Source: Clostridia bacterium
GTDB lineage: Bacteria; Bacillota; Dehalobacteriia; UBA4068
Length of the DNA stretch: 6,590 nt
NCBI GenBank assembly: GCA_012515255.1
Contig: JAAYYR010000219.1
Coordinates: 1 to 6,590, forward strand
Reading direction: 5' to 3'
Translations under genes and position numbers: made by a program
Shown: positions 1-6,303 of the stretch, one piece after another
Position numbering within the stretch: the stretch's first letter is position 1
How the letters are laid out: each line of letters begins with the position of its first letter
Notes under the pieces: generated by a model
Told to the model about the DNA's origin: nothing
Database searches by the model: none
Seen by the model: the letters and a program-made list of their open reading frames with translations, nothing else

Positions 1-1064
1 ATTGGGGCGCCACATTGCAGGATATGACCGACACCGCTTTTATCCTGGCGATGAAAGAGACTGCCGAATATCATGAAGAACTGCTGGAATCTATTATTAA
101 AAGACTGCTCGACCTGTCCAAGGAGCATAAGAAATCCGTGATGGCCGGCCGCACGCATCAGATGCATGCCGTACCGATTACTTTCGGCCAGAAATGCGCC
201 GTCTATGCCGACGAGCTGTCCCGTTCCCTGGTTCGCCTGCGCGAAGACAAAGAAAGAATCCTCAAGCTGCAGTTCGCCGGCGCCGCCGGTCACCTTGCTT
301 CTTTGTATATCGATAATTGGGACGGACAGGCCGTCCACAATCGTATGGCAGAATTGCTTGGTCTCACCCCGTCCGTCGCCCCCTGGCATAATGCCCGCGA
401 CAATATGGCCGAATGGGCCTGCCTCTTGAACACCATGTGCGGCAGCATCTCCCGCATGTGCGCCGACCTCAAACTGATGCATAAGCAGGAAGTCGGCGAG
501 ATCGAGGAAGATTTCCCGCGCGGCCGCCTGGGCAGCTCCACCATGCCGCATAAGCGCAATCCTGATAACTATGAAACCGTTATGGGTATGGCTTGGGTCG
601 TCAATGCTATGGAAGGCGTGGCCTGGAACTGCATGCAGGTCAATGGCGAACGCGATACCTCGACCATGATGGCCGACTGGTATTACACCCCCTGCATCAA
701 CATCACCGCCAGCTTCTGCTTGGAATGCTTCTTCTGGCTGGTCGACACCATCCATGTTTATCCTGAGAAGATGAAACAGAATCTCGCGGTCAACCGCGGC
801 GCCCTCAATGCGGAAACGATGATGATCGAGCTTGGTCATAAAATCGGCCGCATGGACGCTCATGAAGTGGTCTATGAAGCCGCTATGGATTCCTTTGAGC
901 AGAAACGCGAACTGGCCGACATTTTGGTCGCCGACCCACGCGTCAACTCTGTCTTCTCCGAAAAAGAGATCCGCGCCATCATGGATCCCCTGCATTATAT
1001 CGGCCGCGCCGACGAGATCGTCGACCAGGTCAATGCCCAGGTCGGCGCCCTTCTCAAAAAATAA
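1..1064 (+). CDS. Fumarase/aspartase-superfamily lyase, CMLE/adenylosuccinate lyase-like (5' partial)
   Basis: The gene enters the window already open: codons 3-14 read W-G-A-T, continuing into LQDMTDTA, the conserved GATxQDxxDT block normally about 100 residues into these 450-480 residue enzymes. The TTG at 15 is therefore not a real start. Counting from that TTG, further family blocks are GRTHQMHA with the probable general-acid His48, PITFG, the glycine-rich FAGAAG, PWHNARD, and the superfamily signature GSSTMPHKRNP at 173-183, whose loop carries the catalytic serine. Superfamily members eliminate fumarate-like products from substituted succinates, or run a related cycloisomerisation, as cytosolic homotetramers. 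The PWHxxRD and FxGAxG blocks resemble 3-carboxy-cis,cis-muconate cycloisomerase more than classical PurB, but a protocatechuate pathway would be surprising here, so the substrate is left open. The protein is unusually rich in Met and Cys. The TAA stop lies 20 bp before a strong terminator, so this is the last gene of its transcript. Family certain; exact reaction uncertain. Confidence 0.9.
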   Translation, partial: WGATLQDMTDTAFILAMKETAEYHEELLESIIKRLLDLSKEHKKSVMAGRTHQMHAVPITFGQKCAVYADELSRSLVRLREDKERILKLQFAGAAGHLASLYIDNWDGQAVHNRMAELLGLTPSVAPWHNARDNMAEWACLLNTMCGSISRMCADLKLMHKQEVGEIEEDFPRGRLGSSTMPHKRNPDNYETVMGMAWVVNAMEGVAWNCMQVNGERDTSTMMADWYYTPCINITASFCLECFFWLVDTIHVYPEKMKQNLAVNRGALNAETMMIELGHKIGRMDAHEVVYEAAMDSFEQKRELADILVADPRVNSVFSEKEIRAIMDPLHYIGRADEIVDQVNAQVGALLKK

Positions 1065-1084
1065 TTGGCTTATACAACTGCCGC

Positions 1085-1117
1085 AAACAGACGCCGTATT
1101 ACGGCGTCTGTTTTTTT
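1085..1117 (+). terminator. Intrinsic terminator after the lyase gene
   Basis: A perfect inverted repeat pairs bases 1085-1097 with 1101-1113 (core CAGACGCCG/CGGCGTCTG) around a tiny loop, followed at once by seven T residues at 1111-1117. It begins 20 bp after the lyase stop codon. This is a textbook Rho-independent terminator for the plus strand and isolates the lyase transcript from the helicase gene. Confidence 0.93.
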
Positions 1118-1188
1118 ATCTTATGCCTATGTCCGCCTCATCCCCAAGCGGCTTCCGCCGATGCCGAGCGCGGCGGATATTTGCGGTA

Positions 1189-1227
1189 TAGCGCTAATAA
1201 ATAGGTAGCTACCGAGTCATGCCTAGG
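1189..1227. promoter_or_regulatory. Cluster of short palindromes in the intergenic gap (possible operator)
   Basis: Three perfect palindromes lie within 39 bp: TAGCGCTA at 1189-1196, GGTAGCTACC at 1204-1213 and CCTAGG at 1222-1227, with an AT-rich spacer between the first two. They sit about 60-95 bp upstream of the -35 region of the next gene. Nothing matches the Gram-positive LexA box (GAAC-N4-GTTC). The cluster could be a binding site for a dimeric regulator or could be chance; no regulator gene is next to it. The rest of the gap from 1118 to 1283 shows no open reading frame with a ribosome binding site. Confidence 0.2.
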
Positions 1228-1283
1228 ACGCATCGCCCCTTCGCCCTGCCGCCAAGACTGATGCCTCTGGCAGATTCCCCTGT

Positions 1284-1312
1284 TTCTCATTTGCGCTGCG
1301 GCATGTTATAAT
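1284..1312 (+). promoter_or_regulatory. Extended -10 sigma-A promoter of the EndoQ-helicase gene
   Basis: A perfect -10 hexamer TATAAT (1307-1312) is preceded by the extended -10 element TGT (1304-1306). A -35 element TTCTCA (1284-1289), matching TTGACA at four of six positions, lies at the optimal 17 bp spacing. Transcription should start near 1318-1321, giving a leader of about 30 nt, which leaves little room for a riboswitch or attenuator. This indicates vegetative, housekeeping-type expression independent of the upstream lyase. Confidence 0.82.
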
Positions 1313-1341
1313 AAAACTATACGCTAAGTCATGCTCAAACC

Positions 1342-1345
1342 GAGG
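1342..1345 (+). promoter_or_regulatory. Ribosome binding site of the EndoQ-helicase gene
   Basis: GAGG lies five bases before the ATG at 1351. With the promoter about 40 bp upstream and the PHP motif beginning at residue 4, it fixes the start codon: no longer N-terminus is possible within the predicted transcript. Confidence 0.75.
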
Positions 1346-1350
1346 TTAAG

Positions 1351-4300
1351 ATGTTTATTGCCGATTTGCATATCCATTCCCGTTTTTCCCGCGCCACCAG
1401 CCCGACCTGCGAGCCGGTGCGGCTTGATTACTGGGCGCGGCGCAAAGGCCTGCAGTTGATCGCCAGCGGCGATTTCACGCATGAGGCCTACCGCGAAGAG
1501 CTGCGCGATAAACTGCAGCCGGAAGGCAATGGTTTTTACTTGCTGCGCGAGGAGCAGCGTATTGCCGACGCCGGCTTGGCCGGGGAGGAATCGCCGCCCC
1601 GCTTCATCATCTCCGGCGAGATCAGCTCCATCTATAAGCATAATGGCCGGGTGCGCAAAATCCATAATGTAATCTTATTGCCCAGCATAGAGGCTGCGGC
1701 GGCTGTTTCGCAAAAGCTCGTCGCCCTAGGCTGCAATCTGCGCGCCGACGGCAGACCGATCATCGGCCTGCCCGCCCGCGATTTGCTGGAGCTGACGCTT
1801 GACGCCTGCGCTGAGGCTATCTTTATCCCCGCCCATATCTGGACGCCGCATTTTTCCCTTTTCGGCGCTTATTCCGGCTATGACAGCCTGGAGGAATGCT
1901 TCGGCGACCTCTCGGGCGAAATCCATGCCTTGGAAACAGGACTTTCCTCCGACCCGGGCATGAACCGCCGCCTGTCTCAGCTTGATAACTATGCCCTGAT
2001 TTCCAATTCCGACGCCCATTCGCCGGGCAATCTGGCGCGCGAAGCCACTCTTTTTGACTGTGAGCTTTCCTATGCCGCACTGTACCGGGCTTTGCAGACC
2101 AGCGGCAATCCAGGGCTGCACGGCACCATAGAGTTCTTCCCCGAAGAAGGCAAATACCACTGGGACGGCCATCGTAATTGCCATTATTCCTGCGCGCCCA
2201 CGCAAACAAAAGCGCAAAAAGGCCTTTGCCCGGTCTGCGGCGGCCGCCTGATTGTCGGGGTGCTGCATCGGGTGGAAGAGCTGGCCGACCGCGAAGAAGA
2301 TCAAGCTGTGCAGCCGCGGCCCTATCAGCGGCTGATACCGCTGCCGGAGGTGATTGCCGCTTGTCTGCAGATGAGGCCGGCGGCAAAAAAAGTACAGCGG
2401 ATCTATGAGAAGATGTTGCTTGATTTAGGCCCGGAGCTGCGCATATTACGCGAAATAAAACTTAGCGAGATCGAAGCTACCGCCTCGCCGCTGATCGCCG
2501 CAGGAATTAGCCGGCTGCGCGAGGGGCGCGTACAGCTTGCTCCCGGCTTTGACGGTGAATACGGCAAGATCAGCCTTTTTACGCCGGAGGAGTTGGACGA
2601 GCTAAGCGGCCAGACTACACTGTTCGCTAACTGCGGCTACGCGGAGAAAGACGCGGCCGTCGCCGCGGATAGCCCTGCCTTGGCTGCGGACGGCATGACG
2701 AATACGGCTAATGCCGCCGCCATGGCCGAGCAGTCTTATCCCTATGGTCTGAACCAGCCGCAATGGCAGGCTGTGTCAGCCACGGAGCGGGAAGTAGCGG
2801 TAGTGGCCGGGCCGGGCAGCGGCAAGACGCGCACCCTGATCTGCCGCATCATCCAACTGCTGGAGCAAGGCGTCGCGCCTGAGCGCATCATGGCGGTCAC
2901 GTTCACGCATAAGGCTGCGGGTGAATTGCAGGGAAGGCTGGCAGCACATTTTCCGGGCAGCCCATTACCGCACGCGCTCAAGGTCGGCACCTTCCATGCC
3001 CTAGCTTGGCAATTATTACGCCAAAGCGGAATGGAGCTGACGCTGATCGACGAATACTGCGCGCGGCTTTTAGCCGCGGAAGCGATTGAGGAGCAAGGCC
3101 TGAGTCTCAGCCCCGCTTCCTTCCTCAAAAAATTCTCCCGGATCAAAAATCACTTTGTGAAGCCGCTATCCTCTGCCGCGGGGCCGGAAGGCGAAGTCGC
3201 CGCGCCGGCGGAAGCGGAGCTGGAAATTCCGCAAAGACTGATTGATCGCTATCAGGGTAAGCTGGCGGAATACCAAGCCGCGGATTATGATGATCTGCTG
3301 CTGCGCGCCTATGAGCTGGCGGAGCAACAGCCGGATTTGCTCTCCGGCGTTCATCTGCTTGTGGATGAATTCCAGGATATCAACCCGCTGCAATTGCGTC
3401 TGGTCGAAGCCTGGGGAGATAAGGCCGCCTCATTATTTGTCATCGGCGATCCCAACCAATCAATCTACGGCTTTCGCGGCGCTGACGCAGCCTGCTTCCA
3501 GCGCTTTCTCGCCCTCCATCCCCGGGCGCGGCGCATCACCCTTGATGAAAACTACCGCTCCGCGGCGCAAATCCTCGCCTGCGCCCAACCCTTGCTTGGG
3601 GCGACGCAAGCCCGGCTGCGGGCCAGGCGCCAAAGCCCTGTGCCGGTGCGGCTGATCGAAGCGCAAGACGCGCTCGGCGAGGGCATCGCCATCGCCAATG
3701 AGATCGACCGGCTGATTGGCGGCGTTGATATGGTGCGGGCGCATCGCGGCAAGGCCGGAGCCGCGCCGCGCGATCTGCGCGGCCTCTCTGAAATCGCCGT
3801 CCTTTACCGCACTCATGCCCAGGCGGAGCAAATCGGCCATTGCCTGAGCGTGGCCGGCATCCCCTATACCGTGGCCGGCCGCGAGAATTTTCTCTCTGAT
3901 GAGCAATTACGCCTATGTCTTTCTTTTTTCCGCGCCCTGCTCGATGACGGCGATCAATTATCGCGCCGCCTGGCAGTTCGCGGGCTGGGCGAAGAGCAAT
4001 ACCGGCGCCTGGCCGCGGAATTCACGCCTCGTGTGCGCAAAGAAAAAACAGCGGCCCTGGTCGAGCGCTGGATGGAAATCAATTATCTTGACGGACATCC
4101 GGCACTGGAGAAGCTCCGGCAGGCCGGTCTCGTTTGTCCCTCGCTCCCCGAACTGCTGCGCAGGCTGCTCTCCGGCCAGGAGGGCGATCTGAGCCGCAGC
4201 GGCGGCCGGGATTATGCGCCGGAGGCGGTATCGCTGATGACGCTGCATGGCGCGAAGGGGCTGGAGTTCCCGGTCGTATTGATCGCAGGGCTGAAAGAGG

Positions 4301-4545
4301 GGCTGATCCCCTTGCGGGCGCCAGGCTTAGGCAGCGATCCCGAGGAAGAAAAACGCCTGCTCTATGTGGGCATGACCCGTGCCGAAGATGAGCTGATCCT
4401 TCTCTCCAGGCCCGAGCGCTCCTCTTTGCTTTCGCTGATTCCCCAGAATTTGCTCAAGATTGAGCAGGCGCGACCGCGCTTGCGCGCCCGGCAGCTAAGC
4501 CTGTTTGACGCGGAGGGCAAAGAAGAAAATACCAGACTTAAATAA
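1351..4545 (+). CDS. Endonuclease Q-UvrD/PcrA-type SF1A helicase fusion protein, predicted deaminated-DNA repair enzyme
   Basis: Residues 1 to about 425 are a complete EndoQ. PHP-type metal ligands are seen in DLHIHS (D5, H7, H9), GDFTH (D41, H44), E90, H105, H162 in AHIWTP and SDAH (D221, H223). A zinc site follows (C277, C281, C293, C296). EndoQ nicks DNA 5' of uracil, hypoxanthine, xanthine and abasic sites. An Ala-rich linker (about 426-463) leads to an SF1A helicase with every motif intact: Q-motif Gln471, Walker A GPGSGKT (487-493), Ia VTFTHKAA, Ib GTFHA, Walker B VDEFQD (671-676), III GDPNQSIYGFRGAD, IV ENYRS, V TLHGAKGLEF (964-973) and VI YVGMTRAED (1005-1013). Such helicases move 3'-to-5' on single-stranded DNA using ATP. 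The stretch where UvrD carries its 2B domain is short. QTTLF (421-425) and QLSLF (1048-1052) resemble beta-clamp-binding motifs, the second perfectly. The gene is monocistronic between terminators. Domain calls are very secure; the combined function is inferred. Confidence 0.96.
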   Translation: MFIADLHIHSRFSRATSPTCEPVRLDYWARRKGLQLIASGDFTHEAYREELRDKLQPEGNGFYLLREEQRIADAGLAGEESPPRFIISGEISSIYKHNGRVRKIHNVILLPSIEAAAAVSQKLVALGCNLRADGRPIIGLPARDLLELTLDACAEAIFIPAHIWTPHFSLFGAYSGYDSLEECFGDLSGEIHALETGLSSDPGMNRRLSQLDNYALISNSDAHSPGNLAREATLFDCELSYAALYRALQTSGNPGLHGTIEFFPEEGKYHWDGHRNCHYSCAPTQTKAQKGLCPVCGGRLIVGVLHRVEELADREEDQAVQPRPYQRLIPLPEVIAACLQMRPAAKKVQRIYEKMLLDLGPELRILREIKLSEIEATASPLIAAGISRLREGRVQLAPGFDGEYGKISLFTPEELDELSGQTTLFANCGYAEKDAAVAADSPALAADGMTNTANAAAMAEQSYPYGLNQPQWQAVSATEREVAVVAGPGSGKTRTLICRIIQLLEQGVAPERIMAVTFTHKAAGELQGRLAAHFPGSPLPHALKVGTFHALAWQLLRQSGMELTLIDEYCARLLAAEAIEEQGLSLSPASFLKKFSRIKNHFVKPLSSAAGPEGEVAAPAEAELEIPQRLIDRYQGKLAEYQAADYDDLLLRAYELAEQQPDLLSGVHLLVDEFQDINPLQLRLVEAWGDKAASLFVIGDPNQSIYGFRGADAACFQRFLALHPRARRITLDENYRSAAQILACAQPLLGATQARLRARRQSPVPVRLIEAQDALGEGIAIANEIDRLIGGVDMVRAHRGKAGAAPRDLRGLSEIAVLYRTHAQAEQIGHCLSVAGIPYTVAGRENFLSDEQLRLCLSFFRALLDDGDQLSRRLAVRGLGEEQYRRLAAEFTPRVRKEKTAALVERWMEINYLDGHPALEKLRQAGLVCPSLPELLRRLLSGQEGDLSRSGGRDYAPEAVSLMTLHGAKGLEFPVVLIAGLKEGLIPLRAPGLGSDPEEEKRLLYVGMTRAEDELILLSRPERSSLLSLIPQNLLKIEQARPRLRARQLSLFDAEGKEENTRLK

Positions 4546-4574
4546 GGGCTGTTCTCCAACATCTAACCCAAAAT

Positions 4575-4599
4575 AAAACCGGGCCTGGGCCCGGTTTTT
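4575..4599. terminator. Bidirectional intrinsic terminator between convergent genes
   Basis: A 10 bp perfect stem (4575-4584 with 4589-4598, GC core CCGGGC/GCCCGG) closes a four-base CTGG loop. On the plus strand it runs into TTTTT-A-TTTT. On the minus strand the A-rich left flank reads TTTT-A-TTTT. It lies 30 bp after the helicase stop and 21 bp after the lipoprotein stop, so it can terminate both converging transcripts. Confidence 0.92.
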
Positions 4600-4619
4600 A
4601 TTTTGCCGTAAATCTTAGT

Positions 4620-5501
4620 CTAAGCCGGCGACCAGTAACGGTAATAAAGCTGCGCCTCGCTGATAACCCCCTCTTGATCCAGCAGATAGACCGTATTTTC
4701 GCCCTCGGCGCCAATCCAGTTGATGATAAAGCCGCGCCCTTGCTGCGTATTGACGCCCAGCAGGACATTAAACCAGGCGGGGTCCGCCACGCCGCCGTCA
4801 TCCACACGCCAGGCGCTGTTGCTGGCCAATACAGCAGGATAATCATAAAAATCCAGGCTGTCGTCGGTTTTGATCACGATACTGAATAACAAATTAGCGC
4901 CGTCCGGCTCAAAAAGCACAAATAATACCTCAGTGCCGTCCTCGAATGAAGCCAGGGTAGCCGCGCTTTGCACGCCCCGTTGTTTTTGCTCCGCGATCCG
5001 CACTTTCTCATCCGTGGTCAAACCCACAGTTTCCACCCGCTTGAGCAGGCTGTCCGGCAGCCCGTCAGAGGCGGTGCACAGCAAATACGTTTGATTGGCC
5101 ACTGCCGCGCCGGAATTAACCCCATAGAGATAACCGGGCATATTTGCAAAATTATCCGCGGTTTCGCGATTGCTATTTTGCTCATTTTCGAGCTGCCTTC
5201 CCAGATAGCCGATTGCCAATTGCTCGCCGCCATTGATCGCCAGATCAAAATCATCGATGGTGGCGGCATCGCCGCTGGGCTGGGCGATTAGCAGCTGGTC
5301 CCCGTCCTGATTAGCAATAGCGAAAGCAAAATTCACATCGGTTAATGCGCCGATCGCCGTAATTTCCTGCGGCGGCGTATTTTCCTCATCCCCCGGCTGA
5401 TCAGGCCCTGGGGGCGCGGATTGCGCGCAGGCCGTCAGCAGTCCCGTCACTAAAAACAAACTGATCACCAGCAATAGCCAACCATGTACACGCCATTTCA
5501 T
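4620..5501 (-). CDS. Predicted lipoprotein of unknown function, 293 aa
   Basis: The N-terminus is a lipoprotein signal peptide: a basic start (MKWRVHG), a hydrophobic core at about 8-21 and a lipobox LTAC, with lipidated Cys25 followed by Ala. The mature protein should therefore be anchored on the outer face of the cytoplasmic membrane. Residues 26-47 are rich in Pro, Asp, Glu and Gln and look like a flexible tether. The remaining 245 residues are acidic and soluble, with alternating hydrophobic stretches suggesting a beta-rich fold (for example FAFAIANQDGDQLLIAQP and EVLFVLFEPDG). Only one further cysteine (C142) is present. I recognise no enzymatic motif or named family. The ATG at 5501 has GGAGG eight bases upstream. 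The gene lies 36 bp after a second lipoprotein gene on the same strand and ends at the bidirectional terminator, so the two probably form an operon. It could be a surface sensory or binding protein; its function is unknown. Confidence 0.87.
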   Translation of the reverse strand: MKWRVHGWLLLVISLFLVTGLLTACAQSAPPGPDQPGDEENTPPQEITAIGALTDVNFAFAIANQDGDQLLIAQPSGDAATIDDFDLAINGGEQLAIGYLGRQLENEQNSNRETADNFANMPGYLYGVNSGAAVANQTYLLCTASDGLPDSLLKRVETVGLTTDEKVRIAEQKQRGVQSAATLASFEDGTEVLFVLFEPDGANLLFSIVIKTDDSLDFYDYPAVLASNSAWRVDDGGVADPAWFNVLLGVNTQQGRGFIINWIGAEGENTVYLLDQEGVISEAQLYYRYWSPA

Positions 5502-5509
5502 ATTATTTC

Positions 5510-5514
5510 CCTCC
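5510..5514 (-). promoter_or_regulatory. Ribosome binding site of the 293-aa lipoprotein
   Basis: Read on the minus strand this is GGAGG within GGGGAGGG, eight bases before the ATG at 5501. It supports the start chosen at the basic N-terminus of the signal peptide. Confidence 0.8.
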
Positions 5515-5537
5515 CCTGTTTGCCCCGGCTGCAGCGC

Positions 5538-5981
5538 CTATTGCGGCCGGGTCTTTGTTAAAGCATAGCCTTGCCTAGAATCGCCGCTTAAAAGATAATC
5601 ATAAGTATAGCCGAATTGCCGCGGCGTAAGCGGCTGTGCAATAGCTGCCCGCGCATCGTCGGCGAGGATTACGCTGACCTTGATCTCAAGACTGCTCAAA
5701 TCGGCGTCAGCCGGGAAATCACTACGCCAAAAATCCTGGCTAATGCTCTCCCCCGCGGCGAACGGCGAGCCGTCGGCATTGATAACGCCGCAGCCGCCAC
5801 GCTGCTCACCCTGCAGATAATAAGCCATATGCAGTCCGTATATCTCATCAGCGGCCTCGTTGACCACTCGCAGCACGAAACTATCGCTTGTGGCGATATT
5901 GCCATTTTCTTCTTTGGCGGCGCAGCCGGTCACGGCGAGCATAAACGCCATCATAAGGGCAAAAATCACGCTCTTGTGCAT
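5538..5981 (-). CDS. Predicted small lipoprotein of unknown function, 147 aa
   Basis: The start at 5981 is preferred over an in-frame ATG at 6101. GGAGG stands eight bases before it, and it places a standard lipoprotein signal peptide at the very N-terminus: MHK, a hydrophobic core at 4-16, then lipobox VTGC with Cys20. The 40 extra residues of the longer reading are basic and would bury the signal. The mature 128 residues hold a compact domain at about 33-146 starting SFVLRVVNEA, then IYGLHMAYYLQGE, a GGCG-containing turn and VINADGSPFAAGE. Hydrophobic and polar residues alternate as in an immunoglobulin-like or other beta-sandwich fold. I have an impression that similar small lipoproteins occur in anaerobic Bacillota but cannot name a family. 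It is the first gene of a probable two-gene lipoprotein operon, 36 bp before the 293-aa lipoprotein. Its function is unknown; export and lipidation are well supported. Confidence 0.85.
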   Translation of the reverse strand: MHKSVIFALMMAFMLAVTGCAAKEENGNIATSDSFVLRVVNEAADEIYGLHMAYYLQGEQRGGCGVINADGSPFAAGESISQDFWRSDFPADADLSSLEIKVSVILADDARAAIAQPLTPRQFGYTYDYLLSGDSRQGYALTKTRPQ

Positions 5982-5989
5982 CAGTTTTG

Positions 5990-5994
5990 CCTCC
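5990..5994 (-). promoter_or_regulatory. Ribosome binding site that decides the start of the 147-aa lipoprotein
   Basis: Minus-strand GGAGG within a run GGGGGGAGG, eight bases before the ATG at 5981. It selects the internal start over the longer frame beginning at 6101. Confidence 0.82.
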
Positions 5995-6139
5995 CCCCGT
6001 ACGGCGCGTTTTGAGATTTTCACCGCTGCCGCGCCTATATCCTGCCCCAGGCGTCTGAAGTTTATCTGATTCTTGCCGCCTGATTTAAGCCGCGCCCACA
6101 ATATCTATGGTCGCGCTATTCCGTCCAGGCTGCGAGTGT

Positions 6140-6295
6140 TTAGCCGGGTGAATTGCGGCGCCCTTTTTTGCTTTGGCAATACGGCAGGGGCCGCCGGGGA
6201 TTCTGCCGATGATAAGCGAGGCATTCCGCACATTGGCCGAAGCGGGGGCAATTCTTCTTTTTGCACGGGCAATGATCGCTGCCGCTTTCCAACAT
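6140..6295 (-). CDS. Small six-cysteine protein, 51 aa, putative metal-binding
   Basis: The product begins MLESGSDHCPCKKKNC and has six cysteines at 9, 11, 16, 22, 25 and 41. The spacing is C-x-C-x4-C-x5-C-x2-C-x15-C, ending with a PYC motif and a basic tail. The pattern CPC...C...CxxC...H...PYC resembles tiny cysteine-rich proteins common in clostridia (recalled, not checked) and would suit zinc or iron-sulfur binding. There is no signal peptide, so it is probably cytosolic. The ATG at 6295 has AGAGGGG eight bases upstream. That site overlaps the TAG stop of the preceding cysteine-rich DUF3795-like gene, and only 13 bp separate the two genes. Translational coupling is therefore likely, and a shared role plausible. 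The frame stays open upstream to an ATG at 6373, but that reading overlaps the neighbour and lacks the spaced ribosome binding site. The existence of the gene is well supported; its function is unknown. Confidence 0.72.
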   Translation of the reverse strand: MLESGSDHCPCKKKNCPRFGQCAECLAYHRQNPRRPLPYCQSKKGRRNSPG

Positions 6296-6303
6296 CCTGC
6301 TCG

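Noticed and set aside
15..17. TTG as a possible start codon for the lyase
   Set aside because: The codons before it encode W-G-A-T, completing the conserved GATxQD block, so the gene continues upstream beyond the window.
1140..1190. GC-rich imperfect repeats suggesting a structured RNA or riboswitch
   Set aside because: Pairing is short and interrupted, lies upstream of the predicted transcription start of the next gene and downstream of the lyase terminator, and matches no known RNA class I can recognise.
1291..1296. TTGCGC as the -35 element of the fusion gene promoter
   Set aside because: It is only 10 bp from TATAAT, too close for sigma-A; TTCTCA at 17 bp spacing fits, and the extended -10 compensates for its weakness.
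1726..2386. Long minus-strand open frames of 187-192 codons opposite the EndoQ domain
   Set aside because: They lie antisense to highly conserved EndoQ coding sequence, show no recognisable motifs, and are the expected by-product of GC-rich codon usage.
5616..6014. Plus-strand 132-codon frame opposite the small lipoprotein
   Set aside because: Its composition and position are those of an antisense shadow; the minus-strand gene has a ribosome binding site, signal peptide and lipobox.
5982..6101. N-terminal extension of the 147-aa lipoprotein to an ATG at 6101
   Set aside because: It would place 40 basic residues ahead of a well-formed lipoprotein signal peptide, while a good GGAGG site precedes the internal ATG.
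6060..6110. Possible minus-strand promoter for the lipoprotein operon (TTAAAT with GATAAA at about 16 bp)
   Set aside because: Only three of six and four of six matches, with no extended element; not distinguishable from chance. The genes might instead be read through from the DUF3795-like gene, as no terminator was seen in between.
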